Shown here: one piece after another, positions 49,889 through 59,692 of the stretch | How positions within the stretch are numbered: position 1 is the stretch's first letter | Layout of the letters: every line of letters begins with the position of its first letter | NCBI RefSeq assembly: GCF_013155275.1 | Contig: NZ_JABJXS010000014.1 | Coordinates: 1-64,000 of the forward strand | Origin: Brenneria sp. hezel4-2-4 | Lineage (GTDB): Bacteria; Pseudomonadota; Gammaproteobacteria; Enterobacterales; Enterobacteriaceae | Direction of reading: 5' to 3' | DNA length: 64,000 bases | Translations under genes and position numbers: made by a program | The notes under the pieces: generated by a model | What the model saw: only the letters and a program-made list of their open reading frames with translations | The model's database searches: none | What the model was told of the DNA's origin: nothing

Positions 49889-50882
49889 AGCCACTCAAGA
49901 TAATAAAGAATCAACCATTCCTGGCGAACGTCTGCGTCAGGCGCGCGAGCGTCTGGGATTGACCCAGCAGACTGTCGCTGAACGTTTATGCCTTAAGCTT
50001 TCCACCGTTCGTGAAATTGAAGAAGGTAATACGCCAACCGATTTGGCGCCGACGTTTTTACGTGGCTATATCCGTTCTTATGCCAAGTTAGTCCACTTGC
50101 CCGAGGATGAACTGTTGCCGATGCTGGACAAGCATGTGGCGCCCAGAGTATCCAACGTCGCTCCGATGCAAAGTTTTTCCTTAGGCAAAAGCCGCAAAAA
50201 GCGGGATGGCTGGTTAATGACCTTCACCTGGCTGGTGGTGCTTGTCGTCCTGGGGTTGACCGGGGCGTGGTGGTGGCAGAACCATCAGGCGCAGCGGCAG
50301 GAAATCAACACCATGGTCGACCACGCCAGTTCGATGCAGGCGCAGAGTGAAGGTCAGTCCGTGCCGTTGATGGGTAACAGCGAGCCGCAGGAGCCGGATG
50401 TTTCCGAGGTTGCGCCTTCCGTTCCGGCGGAGGTGCCGACGGATGCCGCCAATGCCAATTCCGCGCCTGAGAACAGCGAATCCGTTCCCCCTTCCGCCGC
50501 ACAGTCTGCGACGACGCCAGAACCCTCCATGTCTTCACCGCAGCCGTCGGCGGCGGATGATGCGTTGTTGAGCCGGAACGCCACGGCGCCGGCGACCGAC
50601 ACCGCATCCGCTGACAATAGCCAGGCTGCTGTCGCCGCCCCGGCGCTGGTGATGAATTTCAATGCTGATTGCTGGTTGGAGGTTACGGACGCCAGCGGAA
50701 AAAAACTGTTCAGCGGCATGCAACGTAATGGCGGCGCTCTAAGCCTGAGCGGTCAAGCGCCCTACCAACTGAGAATCGGCGCGCCGGCTGCGGTACAGAT
50801 TCAATTTCAAGGTAAGCCGGTCGATTTAAGCCGGTTTGTGAGAAGCAGTCAGGTTGCGCGTCTGACGTTGGCGGCGGAATAA
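49878..50882 (+). CDS. rodZ: Cytoskeleton protein RodZ
   Basis: 334 residues. A cytoplasmic HTH domain ([22 protein letters not shown]) that binds MreB, a basic juxtamembrane stretch ([10 protein letters not shown]), a TM segment (about 115-133), a long Pro/Ser/Ala-rich periplasmic linker (about 160-250) and a C-terminal beta domain ([17 protein letters not shown]). It sets rod shape with MreB. Overlaps pilW by 11 bp. Confidence 0.95.
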   Translation: MNTEATQDNKESTIPGERLRQARERLGLTQQTVAERLCLKLSTVREIEEGNTPTDLAPTFLRGYIRSYAKLVHLPEDELLPMLDKHVAPRVSNVAPMQSFSLGKSRKKRDGWLMTFTWLVVLVVLGLTGAWWWQNHQAQRQEINTMVDHASSMQAQSEGQSVPLMGNSEPQEPDVSEVAPSVPAEVPTDAANANSAPENSESVPPSAAQSATTPEPSMSSPQPSAADDALLSRNATAPATDTASADNSQAAVAAPALVMNFNADCWLEVTDASGKKLFSGMQRNGGALSLSGQAPYQLRIGAPAAVQIQFQGKPVDLSRFVRSSQVARLTLAAE

Positions 50883-50930
50883 CACCGGTTTTACCCGTGC
50901 CCGCGATGTTGCAATTTTGGAGAAGAAGTA

Positions 50931-52052
50931 ATGCATAACGCAGCACCCATAACCCGTCGGAAATCAAAGCGGATTTACGTCGGTAAGGTGCCTGTTGGTG
51001 ACGGCGCGCCGATTGCGGTGCAGTCCATGACCAACACCCGAACCACTGATGTTGAAGCGACGGTTAATCAAATCAAATCACTGGAACGCGTCGGCGTCGA
51101 TATTGTGCGCGTCTCCGTTCCCACCATGGATGCGGCCGAAGCGTTCAAACTTATCAAACAGCAAGTCAATGTCCCACTCGTCGCCGACATCCATTTTGAC
51201 TATCGTATCGCGCTGAAAGTGGCGGAATACGGCGTCGACTGCCTGCGGATCAACCCCGGCAACATCGGTAATGAAGAACGTATTCGTTCCGTTGTCGACT
51301 GTGCGCGTGATTACAATATCCCGATTCGTATCGGGGTCAACGGCGGATCGCTGGAAAAGGATTTGCAGGAGAAGTACGGCGAGCCGACGCCGGAAGCGTT
51401 GCTGGAATCCGCCATGCGCCATGTTGATATTCTCGATCGCCTCAATTTCGATCGGTTTAAAGTCAGCGTGAAAGCGTCCGATGTTTTTCTGGCCGTGGAG
51501 TCCTATCGGTTGCTGGCCGCCCGTATCGATCAGCCGTTGCATCTGGGGATTACCGAAGCCGGCGGGGCGCGCAGCGGGGCGGTTAAATCGGCAATAGGAC
51601 TGGGTCTGCTGTTATCTGAAGGGATCGGTGATACCTTACGTATTTCGCTGGCCGCCGATCCGGTAGAAGAAGTTAAAGTGGGCTTCGATATTCTGAAATC
51701 GTTGCGTATCCGTGCTCGCGGCATCAATTTTATCGCCTGTCCGACCTGTTCGCGGCAGGAGTTTGACGTGATTGGTACGGTCAACGCGCTGGAGCAACGG
51801 CTGGAAGATATCATCACGCCCATGGATGTATCGATTATCGGTTGTGTGGTCAACGGGCCGGGCGAGGCATTGGTGTCCACCATCGGCGTGACCGGCGGGC
51901 ACAATAAGAGCGGCTTCTATGAAGACGGCGTGCGCCAGCGAGAACGTTTCGACAACGAACAGATGATCGACCAGCTTGAAGCGAAAATTCGTGCCAAGGC
52001 TTCGATGATGGATGAAAGCCAGCGCATTACGGTAAATCTGGTCGATAAATAA
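50931..52052 (+). CDS. ispG: 4-hydroxy-3-methylbut-2-enyl diphosphate synthase
   Basis: 373 residues. Makes HMBPP from MEcPP in the MEP isoprenoid pathway. [4Fe-4S] ligands are in [12 protein letters not shown] and [10 protein letters not shown]. It starts [28 protein letters not shown] at ATG 50931, with GGAGAAG upstream. Confidence 0.96.
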   Translation: MHNAAPITRRKSKRIYVGKVPVGDGAPIAVQSMTNTRTTDVEATVNQIKSLERVGVDIVRVSVPTMDAAEAFKLIKQQVNVPLVADIHFDYRIALKVAEYGVDCLRINPGNIGNEERIRSVVDCARDYNIPIRIGVNGGSLEKDLQEKYGEPTPEALLESAMRHVDILDRLNFDRFKVSVKASDVFLAVESYRLLAARIDQPLHLGITEAGGARSGAVKSAIGLGLLLSEGIGDTLRISLAADPVEEVKVGFDILKSLRIRARGINFIACPTCSRQEFDVIGTVNALEQRLEDIITPMDVSIIGCVVNGPGEALVSTIGVTGGHNKSGFYEDGVRQRERFDNEQMIDQLEAKIRAKASMMDESQRITVNLVDK

Positions 52053-52092
52053 CCGTGCCGGTGCGGCTTGGGGCCGCCATCCGCATAAGTAT

Positions 52093-52167
52093 GATTCCTG
52101 AACCCGATGGGGAACCTGTGCATTGAAGATGCGACACCAATCCCCCTATAATCGGGTTTATTTTTTG
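52093..52167 (+). ncRNA. SroE-like small RNA or hisS leader
   Basis: The ispG-hisS gap is where E. coli encodes SroE. Here AACCCGAT (52101-52108) pairs perfectly with ATCGGGTT (52151-52158), with GGGG/CCCC continuing the stem, and a TATTTTTT tail follows. That gives a compact structured RNA with a terminator-like end. The 5' end is uncertain. The 3' part also holds TATAAT (52147-52152), which could be the hisS promoter. I recall SroE as similar in sequence but could not align it. Confidence 0.6.
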
Positions 52168-52188
52168 AAAAACGGATAGAGAACAGAC

Positions 52189-53463
52189 GTGGCAAAAAAT
52201 ATCCAAGCCATTCGCGGCATGAACGATTACCTCCCGGCCGAAACGGCATTGTGGCAGCGTATTGAAAACAGCTTGAAACAGGTGCTCGGCAGCTACGGCT
52301 ACAGTGAAATCCGTACCCCTATCGTTGAGCAGACCTCGCTGTTTAAACGTGCCATCGGTGAAGTCACCGATGTGGTTGAAAAAGAGATGTACACCTTTGA
52401 GGATCGCAACGGCGACAGTCTGACGTTGCGCCCTGAAAACACCGCTTCGTGCGTTCGCGCCGGTATCGAACACGGTATACTCTACAATCAGGAGCAGCGC
52501 CTGTGGTATCTCGGGCCGATGTTTCGTCACGAGCGCCCGCAGAAAGGCCGCTATCGCCAGTTTCATCAACTGGGGTGTGAAGTTTTTGGTCTGCAAGGGC
52601 CGGACATCGACGCCGAGTTGATTCTGCTTACTGCCCGCTGGTGGCGGGCGCTGGGTATTTCACAGCATGTTAGGCTGGAACTGAATTCGATTGGCTCGCT
52701 GGACGCGCGGGCGAAATACCGTGAAGCGCTGATCGCTTTCCTCGAACAGCATAAAGAAAAGTTGGACGAAGATTGCCTGCGCCGTATGTATACCAATCCG
52801 CTGCGGGTGCTGGATTCTAAAAATCCCCAGATTCAGGCGTTGCTGGACGATGCGCCGGCGCTGACCGACTATCTTGATGATGAATCCCGGGCGCACTTTG
52901 AGGCATTGGGTGAACTTTTAACGCAGTCCGGTATCCCATATACCGTTAATCCGCGTTTGGTTCGCGGTCTGGATTATTACAACCGCACCGTGTTTGAGTG
53001 GGTAACCACCAGTCTGGGCGCTCAGGGCACGGTCTGTGCCGGCGGGCGTTATGACGGCCTGGTCGAGCAACTGGGCGGACATGCGACGCCTGCCGTGGGC
53101 TTTGCGATGGGACTGGAGCGGTTGGTTCTGCTGGTGCAGTCCGTCAACCCTGAGTTTAAGGCCCACCCGGGAGTCGATGTTTATCTGATTTCGTCCGGCG
53201 AGGGAACGCAACTGGCGGCCATACAGTTGGCGGAGAAATTACGTGATACGCTGCCGCAACTGAAACTGATGACCAACTACGGCGGCGGCAATTTTAAAAA
53301 GCAATTTACCCGCGCCGATAAATGGGGCGCGCGCATTGCGCTGGTATTAGGCGAAAACGAAGTGGCGGCTGGTCAGGTGGTGATAAAAAATCTGACCAAT
53401 GGCGAGCAGGATACATTGGCACAGGCCGACGTCGCCGCGCGGCTGGCAACGTTACTGGATTAA
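52189..53463 (+). CDS. hisS: Histidyl-tRNA synthetase
   Basis: 424 residues, class II aaRS. Motif 2 is [21 protein letters not shown]-like, the His-specific loop is [15 protein letters not shown], and a C-terminal anticodon domain follows. GTG start at 52189 ([16 protein letters not shown]), as often seen for hisS. Confidence 0.96.
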   Translation: MAKNIQAIRGMNDYLPAETALWQRIENSLKQVLGSYGYSEIRTPIVEQTSLFKRAIGEVTDVVEKEMYTFEDRNGDSLTLRPENTASCVRAGIEHGILYNQEQRLWYLGPMFRHERPQKGRYRQFHQLGCEVFGLQGPDIDAELILLTARWWRALGISQHVRLELNSIGSLDARAKYREALIAFLEQHKEKLDEDCLRRMYTNPLRVLDSKNPQIQALLDDAPALTDYLDDESRAHFEALGELLTQSGIPYTVNPRLVRGLDYYNRTVFEWVTTSLGAQGTVCAGGRYDGLVEQLGGHATPAVGFAMGLERLVLLVQSVNPEFKAHPGVDVYLISSGEGTQLAAIQLAEKLRDTLPQLKLMTNYGGGNFKKQFTRADKWGARIALVLGENEVAAGQVVIKNLTNGEQDTLAQADVAARLATLLD

Positions 53464-53476
53464 GGAGAGAGACACC

Positions 53477-54097
53477 GTGGAAGTCTATACCACAGAGAAT
53501 GAGCAGGTTGATGCGTTGCGTCGTTTCCTCGCTGAAAACGGCAAGGCGTTGGTTGTGGGCGTTGTGCTGGGTGTCGGCGCGCTGATTGGCTGGCGCTTTT
53601 GGCTGAATCACCAAAGCAACAGCGTACTGGCGTCATCAACATCTTATCAGCAAATCAGCGACCATCTGGCGAGCGGTAAAGTTGAAGATATCTCGTCAGC
53701 GGAGAAATTTGCCGCTGAAAATAAAAACAACTACGGCGTGCTGGCCTCGCTGGAGTTGGCGCGTCATTATGTCGATCAAAATGATTTTGCCAAAGCGGAA
53801 CAACAGCTGGCGCACGCGCAGTCCCAAACCAAAGATGCCGATTTGCTGTCTCTGGTGAATCTGCGTTTGGCGCGGATCCAGTTGCAAGAGCAAAAAGCCG
53901 ATGAAGCGTTGAAAACGCTGGATGCCGTCAAGTTAGACGGCTGGGTGGCTCTGGCGGCGGAAGTTCGTGGTGACGCCCTGGCCAGCAAAGGGGATAATCA
54001 GGCCGCGCGCGAAGCTTATAATAAAGGTTTGGCCGCTAATCCACCGCAGGCATTGCAAGCATTGCTGCGTATGAAACTGAACAACCTGTCCAGCTAA
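53477..54097 (+). CDS. yfgM: YfgM, SecYEG-associated TPR protein
   Basis: 206 residues, one TM (about 23-40) and a periplasmic TPR-like domain. E. coli YfgM works with PpiD at the SecYEG translocon and dampens the Rcs response. The start is GTG 53477 (VEVYTTENEQVDALRRFL) with AAGGAGAG at 53462; the frame extends into hisS but that part is not homologous. Confidence 0.92.
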   Translation: MEVYTTENEQVDALRRFLAENGKALVVGVVLGVGALIGWRFWLNHQSNSVLASSTSYQQISDHLASGKVEDISSAEKFAAENKNNYGVLASLELARHYVDQNDFAKAEQQLAHAQSQTKDADLLSLVNLRLARIQLQEQKADEALKTLDAVKLDGWVALAAEVRGDALASKGDNQAAREAYNKGLAANPPQALQALLRMKLNNLSS

Positions 54098-54107
54098 GAG
54101 GAATTCC

Positions 54108-55289
54108 ATGCAACTGCGTAAAACACTTCTGGTAGGACTGGTTTCCGTCGCCCTGCTGAGCGGATGTTCGCTGTTTAACAGCGAGGAAGATGTCGTGACC
54201 ATGTCTCCATTGCCGACGGTGGAAAATCAGTTCACGCCGACGAAGGTGTGGAGCCGTTCCGTAGGGAGCGGCATCGGCGAGTTCTATTCCAATCTGCACC
54301 CGGCCTGGCAGAGCGATCGGGTGTTTGCCGCCGATCGCCGCGGGACGGTAAAAGCGCTCGATCTCAACAGCGGCACTGAAATCTGGCATGCCGATCTGTC
54401 GGAAAAAACCGGCTTCCTTTCGCGCAATACACCGGCGTTATTATCCGGCGGCGTCGCGGTCGCGGGTAATCATGTTTATGTCGGCAGTGAAAGAGCGCAG
54501 GTATTTGCGCTGAACGCCGAAGACGGCTCCCCGGTATGGCAAACCAACGTCGCGGGCGAAGTGCTTTCGCGTCCGGTAAGCAGCGATGGCGTCGTGCTGG
54601 TTCATACCAGCAATGGGATGCTGCAAGCGCTGGATGAAACGGATGGCGCGATTAAGTGGACGGTTAATCTGGATATGCCGACGCTTTCTTTGCGCGGCGA
54701 ATCGGCGCCGACCACGGCGTTTGGCGCGGCCATCGTCGGCGGCGATAACGGCCGGGTCAATGCGGTGCTGATCGAACAGGGCCAGTTAATCTGGCAGCAG
54801 CGTATTTCACAACCCAGCGGGGCGACTGAAATCGATCGCCTGAACGATGTCGATACCACGCCGGTTGTTGTGGGCGAGGTCGTGTACGCGCTGGGTTATA
54901 ACGGCAACATGACGGCGCTGGATCTGCGTTCCGGTCAGATCTTGTGGAAACGGGAACTGGGTTCGGTGCACGATTTCATCGTTGATGGCGACCGCATTTA
55001 TCTGGTCGATCAGGATGACCGCGTTGTGGCGTTGAACACCAACGGCGGAGTGAATCTGTGGCGTCAGAGCGAGTTGTTGCACCGTAACCTGACGGCGCCT
55101 GTGCTGTATAACGGCTATCTGGTGGTAGGGGATACCGAAGGGTATCTGCACTGGCTGAATACGTCGGACGGTCGCTTTGTGGTTCAGCAAAAAGTGGATA
55201 GTTCAGGTTTCCTGAGCAAGCCGGTGATCGCCAGCGACAAGCTGCTTATTCAGGCGAAGAACGGCGAAGTTTACGCCTTCACCCGCTAG
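54108..55289 (+). CDS. bamB: Outer membrane assembly lipoprotein BamB
   Basis: 393 residues. Lipobox LLSGCSLF (Cys about 20) and eight PQQ-like beta-propeller blades (VKALDLNSGTEIWHADL, QVFALNAEDGSPVWQ and so on). It is part of the BAM complex that inserts beta-barrels. 10 bp after yfgM. Confidence 0.96.
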   Translation: MQLRKTLLVGLVSVALLSGCSLFNSEEDVVTMSPLPTVENQFTPTKVWSRSVGSGIGEFYSNLHPAWQSDRVFAADRRGTVKALDLNSGTEIWHADLSEKTGFLSRNTPALLSGGVAVAGNHVYVGSERAQVFALNAEDGSPVWQTNVAGEVLSRPVSSDGVVLVHTSNGMLQALDETDGAIKWTVNLDMPTLSLRGESAPTTAFGAAIVGGDNGRVNAVLIEQGQLIWQQRISQPSGATEIDRLNDVDTTPVVVGEVVYALGYNGNMTALDLRSGQILWKRELGSVHDFIVDGDRIYLVDQDDRVVALNTNGGVNLWRQSELLHRNLTAPVLYNGYLVVGDTEGYLHWLNTSDGRFVVQQKVDSSGFLSKPVIASDKLLIQAKNGEVYAFTR

Positions 55290-55339
55290 TTAAGAAGACA
55301 GAACCTTTGGATCGCTGCCGGTTGCAGATACGATCCCCC

Positions 55340-55378
55340 AACGGCTCCTGACAGTATCAGGGGCCGTTTCGTCTTTTA
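55340..55378 (+). terminator. bamB terminator
   Basis: AACGGC-TCCTGA ... TCAGGGGCCGTT imperfect stem followed by TCGTCTTTT. Confidence 0.75.
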
Positions 55379-55435
55379 TCGTCAGCGAGTAATTTCGCTG
55401 TAACGTATTGAAATATAAGTAATGAGGTTGTAACA

Positions 55436-56929
55436 ATGATACCTGTCGTCGCGCTGGTCGGACGTCCGAACGTGGGGAAATCCACTTTATTTAACCGCTT
55501 AACGCGTACGCGTGATGCATTGGTGGCGGATTTCCCGGGGTTGACGCGTGACCGCAAGTATGGCCGTGCAGAAGTGGAAGGCCATGAGTTTATCATCGTC
55601 GATACCGGCGGCATCGATGGCACGGAAGACGGTGTGGAAACCCGAATGGCGGGGCAGTCGCTGGTGGCGATTGAAGAGGCCGACATCGTGTTGTTTATGG
55701 TGGATGCCCGTGCGGGACTTATGCCCGCCGACCAGGGCATCGCCCAACATTTGCGCAGCCGCCAGAAAGCAACTTTTCTGGTCGCCAATAAAACGGACGG
55801 TATTGACCCCGATACCGTCATCGGCGATTTCTATTCGCTGGGAATGGGGGAGATTTATCCGATAGCGGCTTCCCACGGACGCGGCGTCACCTCCTTGCTG
55901 GAAAAAGTGCTGTTGCCGTTTGTGCAGAGCGATGAGTCCGCCTCTGTTGAACTGACGGAAGAAGAAGAGAACGCCGCTTACTGGGCGGAGCAGCTTGCAC
56001 AAGAGCAGGGTGCTGAAAAAGCCGAGGCGGAGGAAGACGATTTTAACCCGGAAGATCTGCCGATCAAGCTGGCTATCGTCGGCCGCCCCAACGTGGGGAA
56101 ATCCACGCTGACCAACCGTATTCTGGGTGAAGAGCGCGTGGTGGTTTACGATATGCCGGGCACCACGCGTGACAGTATTTACATTCCGATGGTGCGTGAT
56201 GAACGAGAATATGTGCTGATCGATACCGCCGGGGTGCGTAAACGCGGCAAAGTAACCGATACGGTTGAAAAATTCTCGGTGATTAAAACGTTGAAGGCGA
56301 TTGAAGACGCCAACGTTGTGATGCTGGTCATTGACGCCCGTGAAGGTATTTCCGATCAGGATCTTTCATTATTGGGCTTTATCCTCAATAGCGGGCGCTC
56401 ACTGGTGATCGTGGTCAACAAGTGGGACGGCCTATCACCGGACGTTCGCGATCAAGTCAAGGAAACGCTGGATTTGCGCCTCGGCTTTATCGATTTTGCC
56501 CGTATTCATTTCATCTCGGCGTTGCATGGCAGCGGCGTGGGCAATCTGTTCGAGTCGGTGATTGAAGCCTACACGTGCGCCACCCGCCGGGTGGGCACCT
56601 CCATGCTGACCCGCATTATGCAGATGGCGGCGGACGACCATCAGCCGCCGCTGGTACGTGGGCGCCGGGTGAAGCTTAAATATGCGCATGCCGGCGGCTA
56701 CAACCCGCCGATTGTGGTGATCCACGGTAATCAGGTCAAAGATCTGCCCGATTCCTACAAACGTTATCTGATGAATTACTACCGCCGCTCGCTGGATGTG
56801 ATGGGAACGCCGATCCGCATCCAGTTCAAAGAGGGGGAAAACCCCTTTGCGGATAAGCGCAACACATTGACGCCAAACCAGTTACGCAAGCGTAAACGTT
56901 TGATGCAGCATCTTAAAAAGAGCAAATAA
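55436..56929 (+). CDS. der: Ribosome biogenesis GTPase Der
   Basis: 497 residues. Two tandem G domains, each with GRPNVGKST (residues about 8 and 215), NKxD in VANKTDGID and VVNKWDGLS, then a C-terminal KH-like domain and basic tail ([14 protein letters not shown]). It acts in 50S subunit assembly. The inter-domain linker is acidic ([14 protein letters not shown]). Confidence 0.96.
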   Translation: MIPVVALVGRPNVGKSTLFNRLTRTRDALVADFPGLTRDRKYGRAEVEGHEFIIVDTGGIDGTEDGVETRMAGQSLVAIEEADIVLFMVDARAGLMPADQGIAQHLRSRQKATFLVANKTDGIDPDTVIGDFYSLGMGEIYPIAASHGRGVTSLLEKVLLPFVQSDESASVELTEEEENAAYWAEQLAQEQGAEKAEAEEDDFNPEDLPIKLAIVGRPNVGKSTLTNRILGEERVVVYDMPGTTRDSIYIPMVRDEREYVLIDTAGVRKRGKVTDTVEKFSVIKTLKAIEDANVVMLVIDAREGISDQDLSLLGFILNSGRSLVIVVNKWDGLSPDVRDQVKETLDLRLGFIDFARIHFISALHGSGVGNLFESVIEAYTCATRRVGTSMLTRIMQMAADDHQPPLVRGRRVKLKYAHAGGYNPPIVVIHGNQVKDLPDSYKRYLMNYYRRSLDVMGTPIRIQFKEGENPFADKRNTLTPNQLRKRKRLMQHLKKSK

Positions 56930-56936
56930 TGAATAA

Positions 56937-56964
56937 GCGGGGCGGATAGCAATATTCGCCCCGC
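56937..56964 (+). terminator. der terminator
   Basis: GCGGGGCG and CGCCCCGC stem right after der, with a weak ATTGTT tail. Confidence 0.6.
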
Positions 56965-57021
56965 ATTGTTGAGTAGCGACCATGATTGAATGGCGATCAT
57001 GCTGAATCATTAAGGGCATTT

Positions 57022-57981
57022 ATGTCTTGGGAAACCTGGAGTTTTGCATTTAACGTTACAATGCCGAATCTGTTGATGCTGCTGATGGGAATGGCGTTGC
57101 GGAAAATAGGCATGCTGAACGATGCCTTTTGCGATTCAGCCATGCGACTGGTATTCAATTTATCTCTCCCGTGCTTGCTGTTTTTCAGCGTGGCCACCAA
57201 CCACCAGTCGATTATTGAGCAACTGCCGCTGGTCATTTACGGCGTTATCGGTACGCTGGCCACCTTTCTGCTGCTTGAAGTGGCGGCTATTCGTTTGGTT
57301 AAAGAACCGACCGAGCGTGGGGTTTTTGTTCAGGGCGGATTTCGATCGAATACCGGAATTATGGGGCTGGCGTTTGCCATGAGCGCCTATGGCGAAGAGG
57401 GGGTAGCCGTCGGATCGCTGTATTTGATTGTCACGGTGATTATGTTTAACGCGCTGTCGGTGATCACCCTGACGCGCAGCCTGCATAATAAATCGCACGG
57501 TCAGGGCATCAGCAAGCGTGAACTGTTGATGAGTATCGCCACCAATCCGCTGATTATCGGCTTACTGAGCGGATTGCTCTATTCACAAAGCCGGCTGCCG
57601 ATGCCCGGGGTGATCCATCAGACCGGAAGTTTTATCGCTTCGTTGGCTCTGCCGTTAGCCTTGCTGTGCGCCGGCGCCAGCCTTGACTGGCGTAGTATGT
57701 TCCGATCGTCCAATGTCGCACTGCTCTCTTCCACGGCTAAACTATTGATCGTGCCGGCGATACTGACGTTGGGCGGATGGCTGGTAGGTTTTCGCGGGGT
57801 GACGCTCGGCGTTATTTTTCTGTTTTCCGCCACGCCGACGGCGGCGGGCAGCTATGTCATGACCAGGGCAATGGGCGGAAATGCGACGCTGGCGGCCAAT
57901 ATTATTGGCTTAACCACCGCAGGTTCGTTCTTTGTCATCGCGCTGGGACTCTATTTCTTACGTTCGCTGGGTGTGATTTAG
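57022..57981 (+). CDS. AEC (auxin efflux carrier) family transporter
   Basis: 319 residues with about ten hydrophobic segments. It has the AEC pattern of two five-helix halves (GMALRKIGMLNDAF, FRSNTGIMGLAFAMSAYGEEG, ATPTAAGSYVMTRAMGGNATLAA). Members export or import small carboxylates and other anions; the substrate cannot be told. ATG 57022 with TAAGGG upstream is preferred to the earlier in-frame start at 56986. This gene is not in the E. coli order between der and yfgJ. Confidence 0.85.
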   Translation: MSWETWSFAFNVTMPNLLMLLMGMALRKIGMLNDAFCDSAMRLVFNLSLPCLLFFSVATNHQSIIEQLPLVIYGVIGTLATFLLLEVAAIRLVKEPTERGVFVQGGFRSNTGIMGLAFAMSAYGEEGVAVGSLYLIVTVIMFNALSVITLTRSLHNKSHGQGISKRELLMSIATNPLIIGLLSGLLYSQSRLPMPGVIHQTGSFIASLALPLALLCAGASLDWRSMFRSSNVALLSSTAKLLIVPAILTLGGWLVGFRGVTLGVIFLFSATPTAAGSYVMTRAMGGNATLAANIIGLTTAGSFFVIALGLYFLRSLGVI

Positions 57982-58002
57982 GTATTTCAGAGAGGAGAAA
58001 AA

Positions 58003-58233
58003 ATGGAAGCCATCTGTCCACAATGCCACCACGCGATGACGTGGCAAAACGGCGATGTGTTCGGTTGTCCTCACTGCCGGCAGCGTTATCGGCGCGCGGC
58101 ATATTGTCCCGAATGCCGGCACGAGCTTCAGACGTTAAAAGCCTGCGGGGCGCTGGACTATTTTTGCCAGCAAGGGCACGGGCTGATCTCCAGCAAGCGC
58201 GTCATTTTCGACTATCTTCCTGTCGATCGGTGA
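58003..58233 (+). CDS. yfgJ: YfgJ-like double zinc-ribbon protein
   Basis: 76 residues with four CxxC/CxxH-like pairs: CPQCHH, CPHCRQ, CPECRH and CQQGHG. It resembles E. coli YfgJ (LKACGALDYFCQ, GHGLISSKRV). Function is unknown; zinc-ribbon domains of this kind often bind nucleic acid or protein. RBS GAGAGGAG precedes ATG 58003. Its last 32 bases overlap the end of the inhibitor gene on the other strand. Confidence 0.9.
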   Translation: MEAICPQCHHAMTWQNGDVFGCPHCRQRYRRAAYCPECRHELQTLKACGALDYFCQQGHGLISSKRVIFDYLPVDR

Positions 58234-58573
58234 TGGATGTGCCATTGCGCCAGAGCGCTTCCAACTCCTTAGGCGCGGACTGCTCCGGGATCAGTAAAAT
58301 TGCCTCGGCATACTGATTCTTTTGCGGGTGGCTATAGCTGATGTGAATGCGGTAATAGAACTGATCGCCGCGGCCGGGGCCGTCCGGCTCGCCGGGTTCT
58401 CTGGCTTGCGGGAGCGCGTCGCGCAGCGCGCGGCACAGACGCTCCCGCTCCGCCGACGGCATCGTCGCCAGTGCGAAACGTCGCTGCCCGGCCAGTTTGG
58501 GCAGCCAGGCAATCCCTCCCTCGCGCGCCAGCTCGACAATGGCGTCATCGGTAAGCTCAGGCAGGGTTTTCAT
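58202..58573 (-). CDS. Emfourin-like protealysin inhibitor
   Basis: 123 residues, no signal peptide. Emfourin is the small proteinaceous inhibitor encoded with protealysin in Serratia; family traits visible are the start MKTLPELTDDAIVELAREGG, the central GRGDQFYYRIHISY and PEQSAPKELEALW. It overlaps the protease gene by 4 bp (ATGA), so the pair is co-translated in the order protease then inhibitor. It should bind the mature protease and block its active site. Identification rests on partner and pattern. Confidence 0.82.
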   Translation of the reverse strand: MKTLPELTDDAIVELAREGGIAWLPKLAGQRRFALATMPSAERERLCRALRDALPQAREPGEPDGPGRGDQFYYRIHISYSHPQKNQYAEAILLIPEQSAPKELEALWRNGTSITDRQEDSRK

Positions 58574-59613
58574 ACGTTATCCATCGTCGATACCACCCCT
58601 ACTTTTTCCCAGGATTGTTTAATGATATCGGCGACGGCCCGATCGAAACGCTGTGCGGCATGGTGGATGGTAAGGCGGGAAAAAACCTCAAAATCGGCAT
58701 TCTGCGGCAAAGATTTATCGCACAGCGTGTCATACCAGATTCTGCCGGCTTTTTCCCAGGAATAACCGCCCAGTTCGCTTGCCGCCAGATAGAACGCCCG
58801 ATTCGGTATCCCGGAGTTCAGGTGTACGCCGCCGTTGTCTTCGCGGGTGTTGATATAGTCATTCATGTGCGCCGGCTGCGGATCCGTTCCCAGCAGCAGG
58901 TCGTCATAGGCCGTTCCCGGATTCGACATAGAGCGCAGACCGCTGCCGTGGATCCCCTCGGCAAGCAACTCCTCGCCAATCATCCAGTCTGCCTGCTCCG
59001 CGGTTTGCCCGCGGTGAAATTGTTTTACCATGGATGCAAAAACGTCGGACAGCGATTCGTTCAGAGCGCCGGATTGTCTGAAATAGATTAAGTCCGCTTC
59101 GCTTTCTATCACGCCATGCGTCAGTTCATGCGCCACGATATCGATGGCGATAGTAAAGCGGTTGAAGATTTTGCCGTCGCCGTCGCCGAATACCATCTGT
59201 TGTCCGTTCCAGAACGCATTTTGATAATCCTGACCGTAATGTACCGTACCGGCGAGCGTCAGCCCCTGATTATCAAGCGAATTTCGCTGAAACGTCCGCC
59301 AGAAGAAATCATAGGTGGCGCCCAGGTAATCATAGGCTTCATCGACGGCGATATCGCCGTTGCTGCTTTGTCCTTCCGCCCGCACTTGTTTGCCAGGCAA
59401 CTGCTGCTGGTTTTCCGCATCATAAATCTCGCGGTGCGCCTGACCCGCGACAGCCAGCGCGTGAGGCGCCGGTCTGGGATGCGTGGTTACCATCAGAGAC
59501 TGAACATGCATTAAGGTCTGCTGGGCGCAGTGACGCTCGGCCTCTGAACCATTAGCGATAATACGATGCAAGATGTAGGGAGGGATTACGCTGTGAATCG
59601 GTCTGGACTTCAT
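58570..59613 (-). CDS. Protealysin-like M4 metalloprotease
   Basis: 347 residues. Thermolysin-family zinc site HELTHGVIESEAD with the third ligand in GALNESLSDVF, and the catalytic His in GGVHLNSGIPNRAFY. The propeptide is short and lacks a signal peptide; it carries PPYILHRI, the PPL motif of protealysin-type precursors. Serratia protealysin is reported to cleave actin and aid invasion of eukaryotic cells. How it leaves the cell is unclear. It sits between yfgJ and xseA and is absent there in E. coli. Confidence 0.92.
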   Translation of the reverse strand: MKSRPIHSVIPPYILHRIIANGSEAERHCAQQTLMHVQSLMVTTHPRPAPHALAVAGQAHREIYDAENQQQLPGKQVRAEGQSSNGDIAVDEAYDYLGATYDFFWRTFQRNSLDNQGLTLAGTVHYGQDYQNAFWNGQQMVFGDGDGKIFNRFTIAIDIVAHELTHGVIESEADLIYFRQSGALNESLSDVFASMVKQFHRGQTAEQADWMIGEELLAEGIHGSGLRSMSNPGTAYDDLLLGTDPQPAHMNDYINTREDNGGVHLNSGIPNRAFYLAASELGGYSWEKAGRIWYDTLCDKSLPQNADFEVFSRLTIHHAAQRFDRAVADIIKQSWEKVGVVSTMDNV

Positions 59614-59692
59614 ACCTCTATCTCCTTGAGAAGGTGGTCATCGGCAATTCAGACGTTCAGCTACAGCCGTAAGTATAACCCAGAAGCAGGCG

